DNA from: Phycomyces blakesleeanus NRRL 1555(-) | Lineage: Eukaryota; Mucoromycota; Mucoromycetes; Mucorales; Phycomycetaceae | Assembly (NCBI RefSeq): GCF_001638985.1 | Contig: NW_017265138.1 | Location: 558,001 to 622,000 of the forward strand | Length of the DNA stretch: 64,000 nt | Direction: 5' to 3' | Shown here: positions 10,983-23,428 of the stretch, one piece after another | How the letters are laid out: each line of letters begins with the position of its first letter | Position numbering within the stretch: position 1 is the stretch's first letter | Program-made: the position numbers and the translations under genes | The notes under the pieces: generated by a model | Told to the model about the DNA's origin: nothing | The model's database searches: none | Seen by the model: the letters and a program-made list of their open reading frames with translations, nothing else

Positions 10983-13900
10983 ATGGACAACCATCACCAT
11001 AATCACCAAAGTCGTTTTGCACCTTACGATCCTAGAGATCCCGCACGCCAGCAACCTTTGCAACATCAAATTCCGCAACAGCAGCCCATTCAACAGCAGC
11101 AACAGCAACATCATCAACAGCAGCAGCAGCAACAACAACAACAACAACAGCAGCAGCAGCAAAATCAAGGATTTCGTCCACGTGAAACCTATAATGATTT
11201 CTCAAATGATCATTTCAATGGACGCCAACAACGTAAAGGAGGTATTGGTGGTGTGGGGAATGGCGGGGGAGGAGTAAGAGGTGGTAACGGCGGAGGCGGG
11301 GGCGGCGGCGGTGGCCCTATAAGACACCGTGGAATCCAAAAGCCTTTCAGAGGTGGTCGTGGAAAGAATATGAGACCCGAACATCGTGGAATGAGAGATT
11401 CCGAAGACGATAACTACCGAGCCTACAATGATCCTCCCCAACCGCCCTTTGTGCAGCCCTATGGGGCAAGACCGATAAACGAAGGGCGGGAATATCGAAA
11501 TGAACCCTGGCAAGACGATGCTTATGGTAAGACTAAGAACCTTGCCCCTCCTTCATTATCCTCTTCTTTTTTTTGCGAAAATATTCGTCTCCTTCTTCTC
11601 CTTCTTCTTCTTCTTCTTCTTTAATGGAGTGACAACAATATCCATCAATTCTTAATCCTGCTGAGAGAAAGAGAGAGAGAAAAGAATGAAAGAAAGAGAG
11701 GATATAATCAGACACGACCAACAAACTGAGGCTGTGACCATGTACTATTATACCACAAAACGAGAGCTATTGAAAAAAAAACAATTAGCTCCTTAAAAAC
11801 AAAAAGGGTATCTGAAGCAACTACAACCTACGATCGATAATGAAAAGAAGCTTGGGCAAAAAAAAAAAGAAAATCAGCTCCCCCTTAAGAAGTGGTATAC
11901 ACGCCATATAATGAAATCTAAGAAACAAACCAAACAAAAGCACCGCAACTCTACTTAGTCAACATATCAACCCTGGAAAGAAAGAAAAGAAAAGAAAGGA
12001 AAAAGGAGGCCTTTATTCTTCAACCAATCATTGCCTTTCTCCATTATGATAATCCAGTTGAGGTTCTTGTGTCTATCGTTCAGTCATAATAATCTTCTTT
12101 TTTTTTCTTTTTTTTCAACGGTGGCTTCATTCTATTCCATATATCCTTCTCTATGTGAATACGTCTTCATCTCTCTATCTCTCTACACACACATATGTAC
12201 ACACACACATCAGGTTCATCTGACCAAGCTCCCAAGGCACGTGCTTCTCAACTGGAGTCAAGGGCAGCTATGGAAAGGCCTTGCAGAACCTTGTTCGTAA
12301 GAAACGTCCAGGTAAAAAAAAAAGCACTGAATTATTCCGAAAGTTTTATTTTTATTGTTGTTGGTTTAAAAAACCAATGTTTCTTACTTTTTAAATTACG
12401 TTTGTCCAGTACACCATTCAAGTATCTGAGATCAGAGAAACCTTTGAGAAGTTTGGTGAGATCAAAGACATTTTTGATCTTATAGAACGCCGAGGAATGG
12501 CCTTCATTACATATGTAAGCCAGAATGAAACGAACAGCATAAAAGGGGGCGGATAGGAGTTTGATGTTTTTTTTGATTGTTTTTTTTTGTTCATTTGATA
12601 TCCTTTCTCTTAGTATGATATCAGGGCTGCTGAGGCGGGTAAAGAAGCCATGCAAGGAGCTATGCTCAAGTGTCGAATGCTCGATGTACACTACTCTCTT
12701 CCAAAACAAGAAGAGGAAGAGGCCAGATGTGACAGAACAAAAAACCAGGCAAGCCTTAGATTGCAGAAAAAATGAGTACAATGAATCATAACTTACACAC
12801 ACACATACACACGTTGTATTTAGGGTACATTACTGTTGACCCTCAAAGATACCGATAATACCATCAATGATTCAGAGCTTAGTTTATACTTTAGACAGTA
12901 TGGAGAAATTAAGGTGATTCGCACCCCCCATTTCAAAACACACCGAGAAAATACCGAGCTGAGGTAAACCGGGATTTTTCTTTTCTTTACACGATCATTT
13001 TGTAAAATACTATTCTATGTGAGACTAACTATAATACTGCATTACATATAGACAACGCATTATTGAGTTTTATGACTCGCGTGCATGTGTTAATGCATTT
13101 GATGGGTGCCACGATAAACCATACAAGGGTGGTCGTTGGGATATTTCATTCTTCTGGGATCATTCGTTCAAGTGAGTTGGATTTTTGGTTACAAACACCA
13201 AAAAAAAAATCAAAAGATTAATTTGTTAATAATATTTTTTTATACAGGGAAAGAACAGAGGCATTGGCAGCACGTAAAGAACAGCCAAATGACAAGAAAA
13301 TGGACGGACATCTCAACGGTAGTCGCCATGGACGTAATGGAGGTGGAGGTAACGGTGGTGGCGGTGGCGGCGGAGGTGGTGGGCAAAGACGAATGGGAGG
13401 AGGAATCGGTGGACAAAGACGTGATGACCATCACCATCACCACGGCCACCACGGCCATAGCCATGGCCACCCCCATCACAATCAACGTCGAGACAGCTCG
13501 TACGACTCCATTCCAGATCACAACAGACCTCTTCATCGATATGGCAGCTATTCTGAAGAAAGCTCGGGCCCAATCATGTCGCCTAAGACGGTCTATGATC
13601 CAGCAATCCCATCTATGGGAGGTCCTTTCAAACCTGATGCAAATCAAGAACGTCTTGAGCAAGCACAGAAGGCACAGCAGGTAAAAAAAAAATACACTCA
13701 CACCCAAATGTATAGTAAATAATTTATTACATAACTACAAAATTGAAGAAGAAGAAGAAAAAAAAGAAAAAAAAAGCCTTTGTATTTGTCATGATTAACT
13801 TTTTCTTCTTAGGTTCTTTCAATGCTGGCACAGACTCAGACAGTTCAAGGAGTTCCAACACAACCAGCCTTTGGACACCCTACAGGAACATATGGTGGCC

Positions 13901-14468
13901 AGGCAAATGGTACATCTACCGTTCCTCCATTACCCCAGGCACCTGCTGCAGCTCAATTACAACAAATCTTAGGACTTTTGGTAAGTGTAGCAAAAAAAAA
14001 GGAAGAAGAGGCTCGAAACCGGGAATATTAATCAGTGGAATGTACATATTATTATTATGATTATTATGTTATCATTATTTGGAAATCAAAAAATATATAT
14101 TAAAGGGTCAAGTTGCAATGCAACAGCAACAAACCCAGCATCAGCAACAACCACTGTTATCATCGCAGCCTCAGCAAGTACCCCAGCAACAGCAGCATCA
14201 GCATCAGCATCAGCATCAGCAACAACAACAACAAGAACATCAGATTCCTCCTCACCAATCACATTCTTCTTATCAACCTTCTATACAACAGGGTCAACAG
14301 AATCATATGACGTCTTCTCAGGCATCATCAACTGCTACACCTGTAAATACTTCTATTGCTCTAGGTCAGCTTGCTCAGCTGTTAAAGCATGCACAACAAC
14401 AACCTGAGAAGCCTAGCAATACAGGAACTTCGTCATTCTATTATGATCCTTATGGTACACGACCTTAG
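10983..14468 (+). CDS. Mei2-like RNA-binding protein with two RRMs and polyQ/polyG tracts
   Basis: Nine exons: 10983-11526, 12214-12311, 12410-12514, 12614-12748, 12824-12963, 13052-13171, 13248-13680, 13813-13980 and 14106-14468, in phase to 701 residues. The N-terminus is His/Gln-rich with a polyQ run (about residues 35-60), then a Gly-rich stretch. RRM1 spans about 206-282 (TLFVRNVQ, EKFGEIKDIFDL, GMAFITYYD). The linker reads KNQGTLLLTL, the hallmark NQGTL junction of Mei2-like proteins, and starts RRM2 (about 295-380, YGEIKVIRTPHF, RIIEFYD). The tail has a Gly run, a His-rich stretch and more polyQ. No third C-terminal RRM (the defining Mei2 RRM3) is seen. Mei2 proteins bind RNA to control meiosis and mRNA fate. 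The intron after DRTKNQ uses a GC donor (CAG|GCAAGC). Confidence 0.82.
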
Positions 14469-16201
14469 AGCAATCCTGGTGTCTATGGGATACCCTGTGC
14501 CTTGCATCAATATTTTTGAAACCAAAGAAAAAGAAAAAGAAACGAGAGAAAGAATGAAAGAATGAGAGAGAAAGAGAGAATCAACGAACGCATGAAAGAA
14601 TGAAAGAAAGTGAAAGTGAAAAGAAAGAAGTAGACCTTCTTTTTTGTATTCTCATATAATTGAACTGAGAAAAAAAATCAACCTTTATAGCCATGGCAAA
14701 AATTACTCTTCTAACAACATTAACACCCAACACCCAACGAAAAATATATACATATACATATCCACATCTATCTATATATCTGTATATCTATATATGCACA
14801 CACACAAGTATATACATACCCTTATGCTTATACTTCTACTTATACTTATATGAAAAAGATATAATATAATCTTGAGAAACTTTATGAGAAACTACCAGCA
14901 GTATCAAAAGATAATGATACGTTACATTTCAATAACTGTTCTTCATCGTCCATTGTAGAAATTCATGTATATATATATATGGTTAATAGTTTATACAAAA
15001 GAAAACAAGGCCTAAAATAAGAAGAATAAGAAGATTGATTTACTATTAAGAACCTCTCCAAGTTTCTGAGAATCAACTAACAACAACGAAAGCAAGAAAG
15101 AAAGAAAGAAAGAACAGAAAGATAGACAATTTGTGGTTGTTCTTCAGTAGGCCAAGGTTAATTATTGTCAGGCTAAAAAGAATATATATATTTCAGGTTA
15201 TTATTAAGAAACTACTTTTGTTAATAATCTAGTTAATTGCATGATCAAATTTGAACATGTAATTAATCTGGTCTGCTGAATAACACCATACACATATATA
15301 ATTATACTTGAGTTTGGTTTCATGGGTTGGGTGGTTAGAGCGCAAGTTGTGTCTGACATATATTTGTTCAAGGAATTCAGGGGTAAAGGCTGAGTTTACA
15401 TCCAACCAGAAAAAAATCAAAGCGGCTTTCTAACATGAAAATCTGATATTTAAACATTCATCAATTACTATATAATTTAGGAAACTATTTGTATTAAAAG
15501 ACGTCTTATTGGATAATGTACTTTAAATTGTGCCTTTTTTAAATCTCATTTTGCAATTTCATTAAACGACTGTGTAAACATGCTTGTTTAATATGTCTTG
15601 TTTTGTGATACGATTTCTCTTAAGGCAAACGCGTTAGACTATGACACTTCTTTTCTTTAAAGATAACATTAAACAATTTTAAAAGACTTTAATCAAAAAA
15701 AGAAAGTGAAGATAGTATATAACATCATCATAATTCTTTTAAAAAATATGTTTATTAAAATTAACTCTAATTTCGAATTAATATGTCAAATGACTTTAGA
15801 ATATATTTATGTATATGTATTTGATCTTTCATATGGTATATTTGGTTCTTTAAACAAGTTTTATTTTTCTGGTAATAAAATTGTCAATTTACCATTGAGC
15901 CTATTACTTTAGATGGGTGGTTGGATTAATGAAAAGCTTTAATTTATATATATATATATATGAAAAACAGATCAATCGACTAATTTAGAGATTGTACAGA
16001 AATATAAGTATAGACTTGTACATAATGTATAATGAATATTTAATATAGTTAGTACTATGCTCAAGAGATGTAATTCTTTATGAAAGATCTTTCTTTTACT
16101 TTTCATTACAAAGAACAGAAAAGAAACATAAAACCAAAAGAGAAAAAAATACAGTATACAGTCTTCAATTGAAGGCATCGCCAATTCATATACGTAAGAT
16201 T

Positions 16202-16232
<31 letters not shown>

Positions 16233-16862
16233 CTATAAAGGAAACAAGATATCGATCAACAAGACAGAGCAATACAATAAAATGCTTCTTGTATGTGGTT
16301 CTGATAGTAATCAAAAGTGTATTGCTATATTTGGGTACCTGAAAACTATTTTTATTTTTTTACCCCTGCCATTTTGTATAGGGATACGAAAAATCGGTGC
16401 TTAAATAAAATGTTGCCAGTTTTGGACATGTACTACTTTTACAAATAGAGATAGACTTTGATATACCAGATTTATGTGACATATCACTCTGCCGACCAAT
16501 CTGTAAAGTACCTATGGTGTATATTTATATATATATATTACTTTATTTATTCTAATCCTTCAATATTAGAGTTAACAATCCATATGTTTTTGTGTTACTG
16601 TGATACCAAAAGAAGTACTTATTTCGCTGAAACTCCCAAAAAAGGGATATTTGAGGTACAGAGGTATTTTATTTTTATTTTGTACTATTTTATACTATTT
16701 ATATATATATATATGGTGAGTGTGTTGTCCACAAATAAAATAAAATAAAATAAAAAATGGTCCGAATTTAAACTCAAAAAAAAAGAAAAACTGTATAATT
16801 ATTTTTAAAATAAAATTATATATTATATATTTGTTTTTTTTTTATTTCCCTTCTTGTCCAAT
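14469..16862. other. 2.4-kb intergenic region, no gene seen
   Basis: A/G-rich purine tracts (14520-14640), many (AT)n tracts (14960, 15945, 16205, 16700) and no ORF with coding character. A stretch near 15323-15410 has a tRNA D-arm-like GGTTAGAGC but does not fold as a tRNA. Confidence 0.5.
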
Positions 16863-17231
16863 ATGGTAAAATCACCCTATGAAGTACTTGGGGTGAGTCC
16901 TTCAAGTAGCCCAAAGGAGATAAAACGTCGTTACCTTGAACTGTGCAAGAAACATCACCCGGATGTTAATACAGACCCCAAGGTTAAATTTGTGGATATC
17001 ACGGGAGCCTATGAAAGCTTGACCAAACCAACAGCTCCAAGCAGACCTTCGCCAGGAATGAATGCTCACCTCACTCGCCAATGGACACGGCGCTCCCTGG
17101 TCGCATGTCTGGGACTGGGACTGGCTACGGTTGCATATGTTGTATATGAGCCTTCGATAGACCTAATCGATGTTCCCTATCAACCACCCCCATCCCCTAA
17201 TATGAATTATCGTCAATGGCGCCAGCAATAA
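16863..17231 (+). CDS. Short J-domain protein with one membrane segment
   Basis: Intronless, 122 residues from ATG 16863 (MVKSPYEVLGV). Residues 5-60 form a J domain: YEVLGVSPSSSPKEIKRRYLELCKKHHPDVN, with the HPD tripeptide needed to stimulate Hsp70 ATPase, and FVDITGAYESL of helix IV. After a Pro-rich linker comes one hydrophobic segment (about 80-98, SLVACLGLGLATVAYVVY) and a short Pro-rich tail. There is no Gly/Phe or zinc domain, so it is a class III (C-type) J-protein. The size and C-terminal membrane anchor are like animal DNAJC30 or DNAJC4, which are mitochondrial membrane proteins. The organelle here is inferred. AT-biased AATGGTAATGG repeats follow the stop. Confidence 0.8.
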   Translation: MVKSPYEVLGVSPSSSPKEIKRRYLELCKKHHPDVNTDPKVKFVDITGAYESLTKPTAPSRPSPGMNAHLTRQWTRRSLVACLGLGLATVAYVVYEPSIDLIDVPYQPPPSPNMNYRQWRQQ

Positions 17232-17822
17232 TGGCAATAATAGTGCTAGTGATATCGACAGTGACAATGATAATGACAATTCCAGTAATAGTAATAATAC
17301 TTATGATAATAGTAATGATAATGGTAATGGTAATGGGGCTGGTACTGCTGATATTACTGGTAATAGTTTTAGAGGTGTTCACAGTAATCATAACAACAAG
17401 AGCAGCAGCGGGAGCAGGAGAAGCAGCAGCAGCAGTAGTAATAGTAGCTGTAATGACTTCCAAAAGAACAACAGCAACAGATACTATACACTATACACTG
17501 TAGACTATACAGTGTAGAATTTCCATATCAAATATAGAGATAGAAATAGAAAGAGGGAGAATGATAAGGAGAGAAAGAGAAACAGAGAAAATGGAAAATA
17601 GAAAGATGTACAATAGATAGAGCTCTTTCCAGATCCCAAAAAAAATCACGCATCAGTGGAATCAAATCAACCCAAAAATATATATTTTATATATAAAATA
17701 AAATAAAATATTAAAAAAAATGAAATAAATTTGAATGTCTTTTTTTTTGTTGCTGTTATTTTTGCTTTTTCTTTGCTTTCTCTTCTGCCATTCAAACTGG
17801 GTGGGTTTGCACTTTTTGCATC
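17232..17822. other. Intergenic with ATGATAATG-type repeats
   Basis: Degenerate TAATGATAATGG and AGCAGCAGC tracts directly follow the J-protein gene, then a near-perfect CACTATACACTGTAGACTATACAGTGTAG palindrome (17487-17517) that could act as an RNA hairpin in the 3' UTR. No gene. Confidence 0.5.
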
Positions 17823-19192
17823 ATGTCTACGGTGCTGTCACATTCAGAATCAGTCATGCCCCTAGAAACACCATCGTCTTATAAAGAGATCATCAAACAG
17901 CTGGCTGCAGAATTGCCCAAACCCTATGGAGCAATACCTCCACTAATGAAGAAACGACGAAAGAAAAAAAACCGTGAAGTCAATACCACCACAACAAACT
18001 CAACCACAACCACAAACACAACCACCGCAACTACTACCACAGCGAATTCTGTGGAACATCCTAGCAATGAACCTAAGCAAACGATGCGTCGCATGTCGCA
18101 TGTGGAAGACTGGATTGTAGTAGACAGTAAAGAGAGTCTGCCGGATGAAGAAGAACTGGTAAGAATTACATGGGCATATACTTTGGAGAAGAATGAATGA
18201 ATTCTCTCTTTTTCTTTTTCGCATTTTTTCTTTGTTTTTTGTTTTTTTTTGTTTTTTGGAATTGCAATTGAATCCATTCATTCGTCATTTTGCTGTAGGT
18301 GAGCAATTCACCCTTTCGTAACTTTTTATCGGCCGACTTCTTTACTCAAGTCTTGCCGCTCCATATGCCGCCACCGTCACTGAGTGACCCTGGTACATTG
18401 GAAGACGATGAAGAAGATGAAGAGCCGGCTTCTTCGATAATACCAGAACAAGGAAAAGGGCAAAGACTGGAACTAGGACAAGAATCAGGATCTGAACCTG
18501 CGTCTTCCTCTGCCTCTGCCTCTGCCTCTGCTTCTGCTTCTGCCTCTGCGCCCGCTTCCGCTTCCGCTTCTGTTCTTGTTTCTGTTTCTGCTTCTGCTTC
18601 AGTACCAGTTGAGGTCCGAAGAGGCTCTGATAGACACAGCCGTAAGTCCAGAAGGACAGCAAGCCCTGATTGGAAAAGTGATGGGGAAGAGGAAACGGCG
18701 ATAGTTTTGCCAAAGGAGCTTGTGAGACGGCATTCGATTTCTTCATTTTCAAAGGCACTCTTACCGTCCACATCGACCACGGCATCGTCTGTAATGTCGT
18801 CGTCTCCTCCCCAGGCCGATGGTCACAGAGCGCGCTGGATGGAGACAATTACCCAGCTACGACGATCACTGGTTCAGTCGGCTACACCAAAGACCAAAAC
18901 GAAAAAGAAAAAGACTTTGATCCCGATGCCTCTACCTCCTCGTCGGCCATCCTCCCACCGACGACGTTCCGAAGCAACCACCCAACCACGGTTCAACCCA
19001 GATACGAACACGTACACACGCGATACCCGATCGAATCCCGATCACCTAAGAATGATATCCGCTGAGCTCAACATGATGCGTGCACGGAAACTCCTCAGTC
19101 CTCTCAAACCACGCGGTTTCTTGCCTCGCCGCAAAGACCCATTCGTTCGCGGCCTTGATAGAAGCCGTTCAGGCTTGCGATCAGAGCTGTGA
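17823..19192 (+). CDS. Unrecognised Ser/Ala-rich, basic-tailed protein
   Basis: Two exons, 17823-18158 and 18299-19192, joined in phase to 409 residues. Parts in order: a short SYKEIIKQLAAELPKPYGAIPPLMKKRRKKK start that could hold a nuclear signal; a Thr/Asn run; VEDWIVVDSKE; then, across the splice, NSPFRNFLSADFFTQVLPLHMPPPSL, which looks like the best-conserved piece. After an acidic stretch there is an (SA)n tract (about residues 175-210). The tail is Arg/Lys/Ser-rich with MISAELNMMRARKLLSPLKPRGFLPRRKDPFVR. No known domain is recognised. The strong charge pattern suggests a nuclear or cytoskeletal regulatory protein, but no function is assigned. Confidence 0.7.
18505..18605 (+). repeat. 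Hexanucleotide TCTGCC/TCTGCT coding repeat (Ser-Ala)
   Basis: A pyrimidine-biased TCTGC(C/T) repeat encodes Ser-Ala dipeptides in the preceding gene. It drifts into TCCGCT and TCTGTT units at its 3' end. Confidence 0.85.
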
Positions 19193-19227
19193 CTCTTCCA
19201 CTTGTAATTTTTGCCCACAATAAATAT

Positions 19228-19262
<35 letters not shown>

Positions 19263-19709
19263 ACACACAACACATACAACTCACTCACTCACTCACTCAC
19301 ACTCACAACATATATACAACATACACATATTTATATACACACATTCACTTATACACCCACCAACACACACACACACATATATACAAAACACACGGACCCA
19401 CAATAAACACATTTATATTCGATTTGCAAATGTATATGGAAATATCTTTATTCACCTTACCCATTACCCGCACACATATACCTATATACGTTTATAATAT
19501 ATATATACATATATTTGTGTATATGGCTCTGTCTGGTTATTATTTGTAATATAATTACCATCATCTTTACCACATTATTTATTTATATATGTATAATGTT
19601 TACTATCTTGAAGAAGTTAAAATATATATATATAAAATATATAATATAATATAATATAATAATAATAATTCAGAAACAACTCTAAAAACAACGTCGCTTT
19701 CTCTCCCTC

Positions 19710-19741
<32 letters not shown>

Positions 19742-19830
19742 GAACGTCTCTCTCCTTCTCTCTCCTTCTCTCTCTCTCTTTTTTTTTTCTTTTTTTTTCT
19801 TTAATTATTATTATTCATTATTAATTGGAC
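19193..19830. other. Microsatellite-rich intergenic DNA
   Basis: Holds (CA)n at about 19229-19258 with further ACTC/ACAC tracts to 19400, (AT)n at 19500-19650, a T-run facing an A-run (19709-19740) that can form a hairpin, and CT-rich tracts just before the next start codon. No gene. Confidence 0.7.
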
Positions 19831-22453
19831 ATGTCTCCCCATGCGGGTGCACAACGCACACAAACTCAAGATCTTAAATCACTCAAACATACTTATGCAA
19901 CTCAACTGACTACATTACGCGAGCTGTTTCCAGACTATAGTCGAGACGATCTTGTTTCTATTGTCCATGATTCAAATGGAGATCTCCACGTCGCCATTGA
20001 CCGGATTTCTCAAGGTAAATAAATAAATCCATAGCAAAGTACAAAGTTCGACAGAAACCAAACGAAAACACATTGGATGAAGAAACCAAAGAAATCAGAA
20101 ATAAAAAAAAATATATACATACATACATACGTGTACGCATGACTGCATGTTTGTGTCTGTGTCTGTGTTTGTGTTTGTATATAGTGTGTAGTGTGTAAGC
20201 GCATGTAGATGTACACATCTAAACAAAAAATATTTTTTAAAAAAAAACTTGTTGATGTTTATGAAATGAATAAACTTTTTTTTAGGTCATGCAAACCAAT
20301 GGGGTCAAGTTAAACAAAAAAAAGTCAAACCAGTTAAGCCAGCAGCAGCACCTCCAGTAAAGAAACAATGGGCATATGCTACACGAGGAGGTACATAATT
20401 ATTAAACAAATGTTTGATTGTTTGATTGTTTGATTTTGCTTTATTGCAAAATAAAAAACAACAACTAATGCATATATCTGTGTGTGTGTGTGTGTACGTA
20501 TTCCATGTGTAATGTGTTTAGATGGCATGAGAGGAAGAGGACGTGGAAGAGGTGGAAAGACATGTAAGGATATTGTATAGCAAAGAAGAAGAAAAAGGTG
20601 TAGTAACGGTTTGTGCAGACAGAGCGGGCCGATCGAATGACATCAGACCAACCCCATCTAAAAATGATCAACAACAAAATCAAGAAGAACAAAAAGAGGA
20701 AGAAGAAATAGCAGCCTCGATTGTAGAGCAACCTAAACCATCATGGGCCAGTATTCTCAGGTATGGTATACCGTAGTGTTGGTGTTGATGTTGATTCTGG
20801 ACTGTGATACTATGTGATATTATGTGACATTATGTAATGGGATGTGTTGTCCTGTTCTGTTCTGTTCTGTGATGTGATGTGATGTGATGTATGGGCTGTA
20901 TATTAATAAGGATCCATAGAGGTCCTCCCAAACCTGATGTAGTAGAAAGTGTGGAAAAAGCAGAAGCCAAGACAGGAGAAAATAAGACGGAAGAAGACAA
21001 TGAAAAATATATTGAGAAAGATGATGGAGAGCCAAAAGAAACAGGGAAGGAAGACAGCAGAATCCTCGATTCAAACGCAGTCCGTGTGACTGAGGACGAG
21101 ACATCACCCATTAAAGAAAACGAACCAGAAAGAAAGGGCGAAAATGACGGTGGTGGTGGAAAGGATGACGATGTGTCTCTTGAGCAGAACCCACTTGTTG
21201 ATCCACCTGTAGATCCACCTGTAGATCCGCCTGTAGATCCGCCTGCAGATCCGCTTATTGATTCTCTCGTTGACACACCTACAGAAGCAGGAGAAGAAGC
21301 AGAAGCAGAAGCAGAGACTACCGAAGAGCCAAAAGAAATTCCTAGACAGTCTATCAATACAGAGCCTTTTCTGGCAGTCGATGAATCAAATACAACCATG
21401 GGAGGGACTTTAGAGGTGCCTGTAGAGGTTGTCAAGATTAAAAAGACGACTATTCGACGACTAAGACAAACAGAGGCTGTTGTACTTCCAGCATGTTCGT
21501 CTAATATTCGAGCATTGAATGTACAGTTTGGAAGTCTCGGATTAGATGAAGAACCACAAGACAGTCCGATTCCGAAGAAGGAAGAGAATGTGTTGAAGAG
21601 TCTGGTGGAATCTAAAGAAGAGGACAAAGAAGAAAAGGAAGAAGATGAGGATGTGGTTATATTACCACAAGTGGCAACACCGAAACCAGAGCCACAGCCA
21701 CAACTGCAACTGCAACCTCAAGTACAGCTGCAACCTCAACATCAACCACAACCACAACCTCAACCACAACAACAGCCACAGTTACAGTTACATTTACAAC
21801 CACAACCGCAGTTACAACCACAACCAGAACGAGAGCCACAGTTTGAACCAGAGCGAGAGCCTGAACCAGTAAAGACACAGACACAAGTTCCAGTTGTGGC
21901 ACAAGTGGCACCCCAGACAGTTGCAATCCAACCACCGATTCATGAACAAAGCGTGCCGGTGGAACCAGCAATGAATGCCTATTGTTCTCATATGTCTCCT
22001 AACCCAGCTAATCATTCGTCCTATACACCCATGGGGTCAGCGCCTGACTACGGACTGTACTCTGAGGCACAACAGTGGGCCATGGTGAGTGATTTTGGCG
22101 TAGATCCTTGAGATGGGGGGTTTGTCTAATGTTTAGTATTTCTATAGGGATACTATGATCCAGGAGTCTATGGGCACACACCTTTGTATGGAAGGGATAA
22201 GTTCAGTCACGGCTCAATGAATAATGGTCCGGAACATCTTATGAGTGCCGCACAGAACACAAATGTACCTGTTCCGCTCCAACAGCACAATTATGGCGCG
22301 ACCATGCCATATTACTCGTATTATTACATGCCTAACCCATATCATCCTCATCCTCATCACCAACCACAACAACCACAACAGCAACAGCAGCAGCAACCGC
22401 AGCAGCAGCAACCGCAGTTACAACAACAACAACAACAACAACAGCAGCAGCAG

Positions 22454-22488
<35 letters not shown>

Positions 22489-22786
22489 ACAAGGATATCC
22501 GTATAGCAAGAACACGTATATGGTGTACAAGCCTAGTCATGGCGCTAGTGGAGCTTATGATTACGGCACACCAGTGTACGATGATTATGATACTTCTAAA
22601 GATTCTACACAATACGACAATAAACCATTGATGGCTCAACAGCAACAACAACCAATGCCGGTATATTATCCTCCACAACATTCGGCTTATTACTACCATC
22701 CTGTCGCAGCAACAGCCACAAACTCTTCACATCCACGTCAGCCTGCTACAACTCCACATCATCCTCCTTATTGGCACCAAGCATAG
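19831..22786 (+). CDS. def1: Def1-like protein: CUE domain plus long polyQ (RNA polymerase II degradation factor)
   Basis: Six exons, 19831-20014, 20286-20390, 20522-20563, 20619-20760, 20920-22084 and 22148-22786, joined in phase to 758 residues. Residues about 17-60 are a CUE ubiquitin-binding domain (LRELFPDYSRDDLVSIV, HVAIDRISQG), followed by WGQVKQKKVK. This closely parallels yeast Def1 (ELFPDW..DDL..IV, ..W.EVKK). An RGRGRG patch, a PSWASIL motif, VDPPVDPP repeats and an acidic stretch follow. Then come Gln/Pro-rich blocks and a polyQ run (about residues 620-655), and a Tyr-rich tail. Yeast Def1 recruits Elongin-Cullin ligase to stalled polymerase and is processed within its Q-rich part. 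The acceptor of exon 5 could lie 12 bp earlier in the same frame. Confidence 0.8.
21190..21250 (+). repeat. Tandem 12-bp coding repeat (VDPP)
   Basis: Five copies of a GTAGATCCACCT-type unit encode Val-Asp-Pro-Pro in the Def1-like protein. The last copies have changed to ADP and IDS. Confidence 0.85.
22416..22492 (+). repeat. (CAA/CAG)n tract encoding polyQ
   Basis: A mixed CAA/CAG run encodes the longest glutamine stretch of the Def1-like protein. The interspersed CAA and CAG codons would limit slippage. Confidence 0.9.
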
Positions 22787-22790
22787 ATAT

Positions 22791-22836
<46 letters not shown>

Positions 22837-23428
22837 CATACACACCTACACTCTAATGCACAAGCACACAAGCACATAAGCACATAAGCACGTATTCAAG
22901 TACTATATATTTAATATATGGGCGTGTTAAAAAAAATCCACACACACAAAATGAAAGAAGAATTTGACTTTTCAATTTTTTTTAAAAAAAAAAATATGAA
23001 ATCTTAATAGTAAATAATAGTAATATCAGTAATAGTAATAAGAGCAAGATAATTGGATCTAAATTGTCACTTTATATAAATATATATATAAAAATACAGC
23101 GTACATATTTATACTTACAAAAGAAATCACTTTCATTATCAATGATTTTCTACCTGATTCTTATAAAATACATACAAGAGAAAGCTATTTATAGATTTAC
23201 TCGCATGCCATAATTAAAACCAAAAACCCAAACAAATACAATCTCCGCATTATTCCATTTTTAACCATTAACTTTACTTATTTATTTATTATTAATTTTT
23301 TTACTTCTTATTCACTACGCACATATACACACATAACCTATAATTCTTTCTTTCCTCTTTCACTTTCACACACACACACTCTCTCTCTCTCTCTTTCTGT
23401 ATTTTATTTTATTTTATTTCCCTTGCTA
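22787..23428. other. Intergenic, (AT)n tract and T/A runs
   Basis: A long (AT)n tract at 22796-22828 follows the Def1-like gene and an AAGCACAT repeat lies at 22860-22890. CA- and CT-rich tracts (23365-23397) precede the NIPA-like start codon. No gene. Confidence 0.6.

Noticed and set aside
15323..15410. Possible tRNA (GGTTGG...CCAACC ends with GGTTAGAGCGC D-arm-like block)
   Set aside because: No anticodon stem of the right size, no TTCGANNC T-loop, and wrong spacing. At best a tRNA-derived relic.
20830..21627. Minus-strand ORF of 265 codons opposite the Def1-like gene
   Set aside because: It is antisense to acidic and VDPP repeats; the plus strand carries the CUE-domain gene with consistent splicing.
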